Of a stretch of 64,000 nucleotides of DNA, positions 59,175 to 64,000 are shown in pieces. The stretch's first letter is position 1. Each line of letters begins with the position of its first letter. The position numbers and the translations under genes are program-made. The notes beneath the pieces are model-generated. The model had not been told where the DNA came from. It saw only the letters and a program-made list of their open reading frames with translations, and made no database searches. The stretch is from Rhodococcus_F sp040656415 (GTDB taxonomy: Bacteria > Actinomycetota > Actinomycetes > Mycobacteriales > Mycobacteriaceae), in NCBI RefSeq assembly GCF_040656415.1, contig NZ_JBFAMC010000001.1, forward strand, positions 930,001-994,000, read 5' to 3'.

Positions 59175-59855
59175 ATGCGGGTACGCTCGAATACCGTGCT
59201 TGTTCTCGCCATCGATACGTCCACGCCGGCTGTGACCGCCGGAGTAGTCCACGTCTCGGGCGATTCCGCGTCCGCAGGAACGGTGGACACTCTCGCGGTA
59301 CGGGTGACAGTCAACCCGCGCGCTCACGCCGAAGTGTTGACGCCGAACATCCTGGAGTGCTTCACGGAGTCGGGCCACGTGGCACCGGACCTCGATGCAG
59401 TATTGGTCGGAGCAGGTCCGGGGCCATTTACCGGTCTGAGGGTGGGAATGGCCACTGCTGCTGCATTCGCGGACGCACTGGGCATTCCGGTCTACGGAGT
59501 GTGCAGCCTCGATGCCATCGCGGCGCAGGTGGAAAGCGATCGAAACCTACTCGTCGTCACCGATGCCCGTCGGCGCGAGGTGTATTGGGCGCGGTATACG
59601 GCAGGGCGCCGGGTGGAAGGCCCCTCAGTCGTCAAACCACGCGAACTCGAGTCCTGGCCGTCCGAGGCAGTGGCAGGTTCTGCGTCACATGTCGACTTGT
59701 TCGACCTTCCGGTGGAACCCATCGAAACGCCTTCGCCCGCAGGCCTTGTCTCGGTAGCAGCGGACGCCCTGCTCGGTGGCGCGACGCCCGATCCGCTCGT
59801 GCCCCTGTACCTCCGACGCCCGGATGCTGTCGAGTTGGCGGACCGGCAGAAATGA
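59175..59855 (+). CDS. tsaB: tRNA t6A biosynthesis protein TsaB
   Basis: A 226-residue non-catalytic ASKHA-fold partner of TsaD: VLAIDTSTPAVTAGVV and the signature GAGPGPFTGLRVGMATAAAFAD. Other markers are DARRREVYWARY. The start is uncertain: ATG chosen; a GTG seven codons later is nearer to the usual beginning. Its stop overlaps rimI (ATGA). Confidence 0.94.
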   Translation: MRVRSNTVLVLAIDTSTPAVTAGVVHVSGDSASAGTVDTLAVRVTVNPRAHAEVLTPNILECFTESGHVAPDLDAVLVGAGPGPFTGLRVGMATAAAFADALGIPVYGVCSLDAIAAQVESDRNLLVVTDARRREVYWARYTAGRRVEGPSVVKPRELESWPSEAVAGSASHVDLFDLPVEPIETPSPAGLVSVAADALLGGATPDPLVPLYLRRPDAVELADRQK

Positions 59856-60331
59856 TCTTTCGAATCGAACCGATGGAGGTCGCGGACGCCGACCGGTGTG
59901 CGGAGTTGGAGTCGCTTCTATTCGCCGGCGACGGACCGTGGAGTGCGGACGCCTTTCGGGCAGAACTCGCCGCCCCGCACGCGTACTACACGGTGGCACG
60001 CGAGAACACAGGCAAACTCATCGGATACGCCGGAATCGCGTTGTTGGGCAACAGCTTGAACCCTGAGGCCGAGATTCACACGATCGGAACCGATCCGGCG
60101 TGCCGACGCCGCGGTGTCGGCCGTGCGCTACTCGACGAACTGCTTCGAAAGGCCGATAAGCGTGGCGGTCCGGTATATCTCGAGGTGAGAACGGACAACG
60201 ATGCCGCGATCGCGCTGTACCAACGTGCTGGATTCGAGATCGTGGGAACCCGTGTGAAGTACTACCAACCGAGTGGCGCCGATGCGTTTACGATGCGGCG
60301 GTCCGTATCGGGTGAGGAGACGGGGCAATGA
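59852..60331 (+). CDS. rimI: Ribosomal-protein-alanine N-acetyltransferase
   Basis: A 159-residue GNAT acetyltransferase with the acetyl-CoA-binding segment RRRGVGRALLDELL and the C-terminal YLEVRTDNDAAIALYQRAGFE. It acetylates the N-terminus of S18 and other proteins. ATG overlaps the tsaB stop, and its stop overlaps tsaD (ATGA). Confidence 0.94.
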   Translation: MIFRIEPMEVADADRCAELESLLFAGDGPWSADAFRAELAAPHAYYTVARENTGKLIGYAGIALLGNSLNPEAEIHTIGTDPACRRRGVGRALLDELLRKADKRGGPVYLEVRTDNDAAIALYQRAGFEIVGTRVKYYQPSGADAFTMRRSVSGEETGQ

Positions 60332-61365
60332 TCGTCATGGGGATCGAAAGCTCCTGTGATGAAACAGGAGTTGGCATAGTCCGATGGAACGGCGACGGCA
60401 CGTGTGAACTCCTCGCCGACGAGGTGGCGTCCAGCGTCGACCAACATGCTCGCTATGGCGGGGTCGTACCGGAAGTCGCGTCCCGAGCCCATCTCGAGGC
60501 AATCGTTCCGACGATGCGGCGTGCTCTCGGAGCTGCGGGGATCTCCAAGCCCGACGCCCTCGCCGTCACGATCGGTCCGGGCCTCGCCGGCGCCTTGCTG
60601 GTGGGTGTCGCGGCGGCCAAAGCGTATGCGGCGGCGTGGGATGTGCCGTTCTACGCGGTGAACCATCTTGGCGGCCACGTTGCGGTCGACACCCTCGAAC
60701 ACGGGCCGATGCCGCCGTGCGTCGCGTTGCTCGTATCGGGTGGACACACTCATCTGCTGCATGTCGAGGATCTCGCCAAGCCGATCGCAGAGCTCGGCAC
60801 GACCGTCGATGACGCCGCCGGGGAGGCATTCGACAAAGTGGCCCGACTCCTCGGACTAGGATTTCCCGGCGGTCCTGCTCTCGATTCCGCGGCGCAATCG
60901 GGCGACCGCAACGCAATCGCCTTCCCGCGGGGCATGACTGGACCGAGAGATGCGCGCCACGATTTCTCGTTCTCCGGACTGAAGACCGCTGTCGCGCGCT
61001 ACGTCGAGTCCAGGCAACGCGCGGGCAAATCCTGGTCTGTGCCGGACATTGCGGCGAGTTTTCAGGAAGCTGTTGCTGATGTTCTGACAATGAAAGCGGT
61101 TCGTGCCGCTCATGATGTCGGCGTCGACACGCTGGTACTCGGCGGCGGTGCGACCGCGAACTCGCGCATTCGCACACTCGCACAAGAACGGTGTGCGGCA
61201 GCCGGTCTGACGCTACGCATCCCGAAACCGAGGCTGTGCACCGACAATGGAGTGATGATCGCGTCGCTAGGCGCGCACATTATTGCTGGTGGCGCCCCGC
61301 CCTCGCAGCTCACCACCGCGAGCGATCCCGGTCTGTCCGTCGCGACCAGTCAGGTGTTCAGCTGA
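60328..61365 (+). CDS. tsaD: tRNA N6-adenosine threonylcarbamoyltransferase
   Basis: A 345-residue ASKHA-fold enzyme starting MIVMGIESSCDETGVGIV. The metal-binding HxxxH is His113 and His117 (NHLGGH). VSGGHTHLL and GGGATANSRIR are typical. It transfers threonylcarbamoyl to A37 of tRNA. Its 3' end overlaps the convergent Hsp70-like gene by eight bases. Confidence 0.97.
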   Translation: MIVMGIESSCDETGVGIVRWNGDGTCELLADEVASSVDQHARYGGVVPEVASRAHLEAIVPTMRRALGAAGISKPDALAVTIGPGLAGALLVGVAAAKAYAAAWDVPFYAVNHLGGHVAVDTLEHGPMPPCVALLVSGGHTHLLHVEDLAKPIAELGTTVDDAAGEAFDKVARLLGLGFPGGPALDSAAQSGDRNAIAFPRGMTGPRDARHDFSFSGLKTAVARYVESRQRAGKSWSVPDIAASFQEAVADVLTMKAVRAAHDVGVDTLVLGGGATANSRIRTLAQERCAAAGLTLRIPKPRLCTDNGVMIASLGAHIIAGGAPPSQLTTASDPGLSVATSQVFS

Positions 61366-62896
61366 CCGATGTCGGCGCGGTGACCACTGCGGCCGTGGGT
61401 TGGAGAGTCACCAGCGCACCGAACTGGGTGCTACCAATACCTGCGTCGACGCTGTTGCCGGATCCGCCGACAATCGGGAGTGAACCACTCGGCGCATGGG
61501 GAGACGTGTTGGGTGCCAACACTTCCGGATCGAGAGTCACAAGATTGCGCTGTGTGGATTCTCTTGGATCCAGCGGCCACCGGGGCGGAGTCGCGGGCCA
61601 CACGATGTGCGGCCACATGCGTGGTGCCGGGATGGCTTCAGTCGGTGTCGGAAGCGCCGCTTTGGTCACCCCCGCTTGTGTGGCGCTCGAAGGGGTCGTC
61701 GAATCGGGCGTCGGCGTGCGAGTATCGCCAACCTGTGGCTCGAATGTGTGACGGGCGAACTCGTCCCCAGAGTGTTCCGAGATCAGCGCGGGATCGTGGG
61801 ATGGAACCGGGGAAGTGGTCGGCGTAACCGGCGAAGTCGTGAGATGTTCGGTGGCATGGAACATGTCGGTCCCGGTGGGAAACACATCGGGTGCAGAAGG
61901 GGGTGTGAGTTTGTACACACCGAAACCGAGAAGGAATGCTCCGGCTACCAGGGCGCAGGCCAATGCCCCATATGTTTTCGACACCGACATCATGCGATTC
62001 GATCCGATGGCGGGAAACTCGTCGATGGTCGGGGAGACGGCCATCAGCGCCGCACCCTTTGCCGTTACGGTGTCGGGTTCGGCTACGGGAACTACCCCGA
62101 TCGTGAAGGCATCGGTGACGGCAGCTTTGATCGCGGGAATGTTCGCCATACCGCCGAGCAAGGCCAGTGCGTCTGGGGGGCGCGGCGAAGAGGCAACTGT
62201 CGCATGGATGAAGTCGACCGCTATGCGGATGGCCGGAGCGGCGATCTCGTCGAAAGTGGTGCGGCTGATCTCGACCGGCCGATTGCCCTGTAGATCGACG
62301 TCGACGTAGGCGTTCGGCTCCGAAGACAGTTGTTCCTTCGCGACGCGGCAACGAGCCGAGAGTAGGGCCCGGTCCAAGTAGCGAAGTGGGTGCGACGTGG
62401 GGAGACTGCCGACGACGTGACCGTAGAGCAGGTCATCGATTCCGCGGCCACTGAAATCGTTTGTCCGGTCGGCGTGTATCACTTCTCCGGTCATCTGATC
62501 GGCCACGACGACGGACAGCCCGGAATCGCCGAAGTCAGCTATGGCAACGGTGGCGTACTGGGCGATCTCCCCGGTGTGCCGCAGGTATGACAGTGCCGCG
62601 ACGGCCTCGGGCACCAGATGCACGCGGTGGCGTTGCCGACTGACGGCGTTGCGAATTGCGTGGGCTTGTTTGGGGGTTCGGTAGGTTACGGCGAGGGCAT
62701 CCGGGGCGGCGGGGGCGGCGGGAACCTGCGTGGTCATCAGTGAGATCGATGATCGGACCAGATCGCCGAGATCGGAATGTGACTGGTCGGCAGAGAGGAA
62801 GCGGAACTGGGCGTGTTGCGCCCCGTTCGGAGAAATCTTGACGAGAGCGGAGCTGACACCTGCCGCACCGGTCGACATCCCCAAAGACGTACCCAT
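61358..62896 (-). CDS. Membrane-anchored Hsp70-like (actin-fold) protein
   Basis: A 512-residue protein. The N-terminal about 300 residues resemble an Hsp70 nucleotide-binding domain: VTYRTPKQ, LVPEAVAAL (94-102), IADFGDSGLSVVV (119-131), FSGRGIDDLL and LGGMANIPAIKAAV (247-260). One membrane segment follows (about 310-330), then a Pro/Thr/Ser-rich extracytoplasmic tail of 180 residues. It has no peptide-binding domain, so it is not a classical DnaK. The N-terminal GTSLGMSTG replaces the usual DLGT phosphate loop, so ATP hydrolysis is doubtful. The ATG with AGGTGG upstream was preferred to one five codons earlier. Function unknown. Confidence 0.75.
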   Translation of the reverse strand: MGTSLGMSTGAAGVSSALVKISPNGAQHAQFRFLSADQSHSDLGDLVRSSISLMTTQVPAAPAAPDALAVTYRTPKQAHAIRNAVSRQRHRVHLVPEAVAALSYLRHTGEIAQYATVAIADFGDSGLSVVVADQMTGEVIHADRTNDFSGRGIDDLLYGHVVGSLPTSHPLRYLDRALLSARCRVAKEQLSSEPNAYVDVDLQGNRPVEISRTTFDEIAAPAIRIAVDFIHATVASSPRPPDALALLGGMANIPAIKAAVTDAFTIGVVPVAEPDTVTAKGAALMAVSPTIDEFPAIGSNRMMSVSKTYGALACALVAGAFLLGFGVYKLTPPSAPDVFPTGTDMFHATEHLTTSPVTPTTSPVPSHDPALISEHSGDEFARHTFEPQVGDTRTPTPDSTTPSSATQAGVTKAALPTPTEAIPAPRMWPHIVWPATPPRWPLDPRESTQRNLVTLDPEVLAPNTSPHAPSGSLPIVGGSGNSVDAGIGSTQFGALVTLQPTAAVVTAPTSVS

Positions 62897-63097
62897 CACA
62901 CCACCTTGCATGTTCGACGCGTGACCTGAGTTTCTGCCGGAGCGTCCACCTCAGCCGGAGTTTCCTGTCGGCTGTATCGGCGGGTGTTACCTGAACGTTA
63001 CAGAAAAATTGAGAACTTCGCTCCGCAATATCAGCGAAGGGGCGGAGGATTGCGCTCGACAGACCGGACCACCTGCGTAGTTGTCCAAAGGAATCGT

Positions 63098-63634
63098 ATG
63101 GGATCTGCGAGTGATTCTCGTCACTTCACCTATCGCGAGCGCCGTCGGCTGTTGTGGCGCGCTGTCATGCGCCCGCTGGTTCTCGTGGCAGTCTGCCTAG
63201 GGGCCTACTTCTTCCTGCCCTGGACGGCCATTGACGAACTGTCTGTGCCAGGACTCTTGGTAGGAGGCCTGATTGTCATTCTCGTCGTCGCGGCTTGGCA
63301 GCTCCAGCGCATCGTTGTTTCGGAGGCGCCGGTGCTCCAGGGAGTTGAAGCGCTTGCCGTGATCCTGCCCATGTATCTCCTCGGATTCTCGGCTACCTAC
63401 ATGCTGATTTCCGAGCGCTATCCCGAGTTCTTCTCCGAGTCCCTCACACGTATGGGGGCTCTGTACTTCTCGCTCTCAGTCTTCTCGACTGTTGGTTTCG
63501 GCGACATCGCCGCGGTATCCGACCCGGCGAGAGCAATTGTGAGCGTGCAGATGGTCGGCAACATGATTCTGATCGGAGCGGGAGTCCGACTGGTCGTGGC
63601 CGTCGTCGGCTGGTCGAGCCGACGACGGCGCTAG
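63098..63634 (+). CDS. Small two-pore-helix ion channel (TVGFGD filter), potassium-channel-like
   Basis: A 178-residue membrane protein with predicted segments at about 27-42, 52-70, 84-104 and 146-170. A pore helix (119-130) precedes the selectivity filter TVGFGD (131-136), the GFG variant of TVGYGD. There is no RCK or cyclic-nucleotide domain. The first two segments may be an unusual N-terminal pair, and the last two form the Ion_trans_2 pore unit. The ATG follows AAAGGAAT; the open frame upstream lacks a site. Confidence 0.82.
   Translation: MGSASDSRHFTYRERRRLLWRAVMRPLVLVAVCLGAYFFLPWTAIDELSVPGLLVGGLIVILVVAAWQLQRIVVSEAPVLQGVEALAVILPMYLLGFSATYMLISERYPEFFSESLTRMGALYFSLSVFSTVGFGDIAAVSDPARAIVSVQMVGNMILIGAGVRLVVAVVGWSSRRRR
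63599..63629 (+). terminator. Hairpin at the end of the channel gene
   Basis: Perfect 13-base arms (63599-63611 and 63617-63629) with a GGTCG loop encode the last residues of the channel gene and end five bases before its stop codon finishes. There is no T-tract. A possible terminator between convergent genes. Confidence 0.4.
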
Positions 63635-63700
63635 CTATCGAGACGTGGAAGCTCCGGCGCTGCTGCAGCGGAACTACTCGTCGTGTTGCGAATCCCTAGC

Positions 63701-64000
63701 TCAGCTACGGTCCGACACAAGCAACAGTTCGGCGTTCTGGTCCCGGGACTTGCCCCCCTTGGTTGGATTGCCATGGGGGTCGTTGAAGGCGAACTCCCGG
63801 TACAGCGACGCAAGCCCAACCGGCGAGAGATCGGTGTAATCGACGGAATAGGGGCTGTCGGCTTCGAACAGGGTGGTGAAGAGCGAGATGGTGCCGTCTT
63901 CGTTGTCGGCCACCTCGATGATCCGTCCGAGTTGGGGGAAGTCGATGTGCGATGCCGTGTTGATCTCCCAGAACGACTGCCCCGGGGTCTTCCCTTCCTT
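63701..64000 (-). CDS. Metallophosphoesterase, C-terminal part (5' end outside window)
   Basis: The frame is open to the last base of the window; 99 C-terminal residues are visible. They read KTPGQSFWEINTASHIDFPQ, then GRIIEVADNEDGTISLFTTL and YSVDYTDLSPVGLASLYREF. This matches my memory of the C-terminal region of the actinobacterial TIGR03767-type metallophosphoesterase family, which is often secreted by the Tat route. The catalytic domain lies outside, so activity cannot be judged. Confidence 0.65.
   Translation of the reverse strand, partial: KEGKTPGQSFWEINTASHIDFPQLGRIIEVADNEDGTISLFTTLFEADSPYSVDYTDLSPVGLASLYREFAFNDPHGNPTKGGKSRDQNAELLLVSDRS

Noticed and set aside
1..64000. CRISPR arrays, prophage, integrons, rRNA or tRNA genes
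   Set aside because: I saw no regularly spaced repeats, phage structural or integrase genes, and no cloverleaf or rRNA sequence on either strand.

Overview
The window reads as a chromosomal segment of a high-G+C mycolic-acid actinobacterium, most like Rhodococcus (Nocardiaceae). The S10, spc and alpha ribosomal operons are followed by truA, a type VII (ESX-4 type) secretion locus, rplM-rpsI, glmM, glmS, nnr, alr and tsaE-tsaB-rimI-tsaD. As I recall it, this is the order of the M. tuberculosis Rv3457c to Rv3419c segment. Codon use is G/C-ended, GTG and TTG starts are frequent, and ATGA, GTGA or TGATG overlaps couple many genes. The genus is an inference; no rRNA or tRNA gene is present.

Bases 1 to 12.4 kb are accessory and look like part of a specialised-metabolite cluster. 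The minus strand carries a chorismate mutase, a fused two-domain aminodeoxychorismate synthase and a prephenate-dehydrogenase-like enzyme in overlapping frames. Together these are the PapB-PapA-PapC route from chorismate to p-aminophenylpyruvate and p-aminophenylalanine. A diiron arylamine N-oxygenase of the AurF/CmlI family with all seven metal ligands lies directly downstream. Upstream are a tandem TetR regulator and a three-gene DrrAB-like ABC exporter. The plus strand holds the 3' part of an acetoacetate-CoA-ligase-like gene, a methyltransferase and an amidase. The tail of the ligase gene recurs as a remnant on the far side of the methyltransferase gene. No NRPS or PKS is visible; the cluster probably continues to the left of the window.

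Bases 12.9 to 31 kb are core translation genes: rpsJ to rpsQ, rplN to rplO, secY-adk-map, infA-rpmJ-rpsM-rpsK-rpsD-rpoA-rplQ and truA, with dtd on the opposite strand. Several gaps hold RNA hairpins: a structured leader before rpsJ, a 17-bp hairpin between rpsQ and rplN, GCAA-loop hairpins before rpsM, and a true terminator after rplO.

Bases 31.1 to 44.4 kb hold an FMN reductase and a complete ESX-4-like system: eccE, eccB, mycP, eccD, eccC, an Rv3446c-like protein, esxU and esxT. An Lrp regulator, an arginine-modifying hydrolase and ornithine aminotransferase (44.4 to 47.1 kb) sit between esxT and rplM. Bases 47.3 to 61.4 kb hold rplM-rpsI, glmM, a three-gene cassette that looks like type VII secretion substrates, a hydrolase-like protein lacking its nucleophile, glmS, a cupredoxin lipoprotein, NAD(P)HX repair, alanine racemase and the t6A genes. 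The right end has a membrane-anchored Hsp70-like protein, a small ion channel and the 3' end of a metallophosphoesterase gene.
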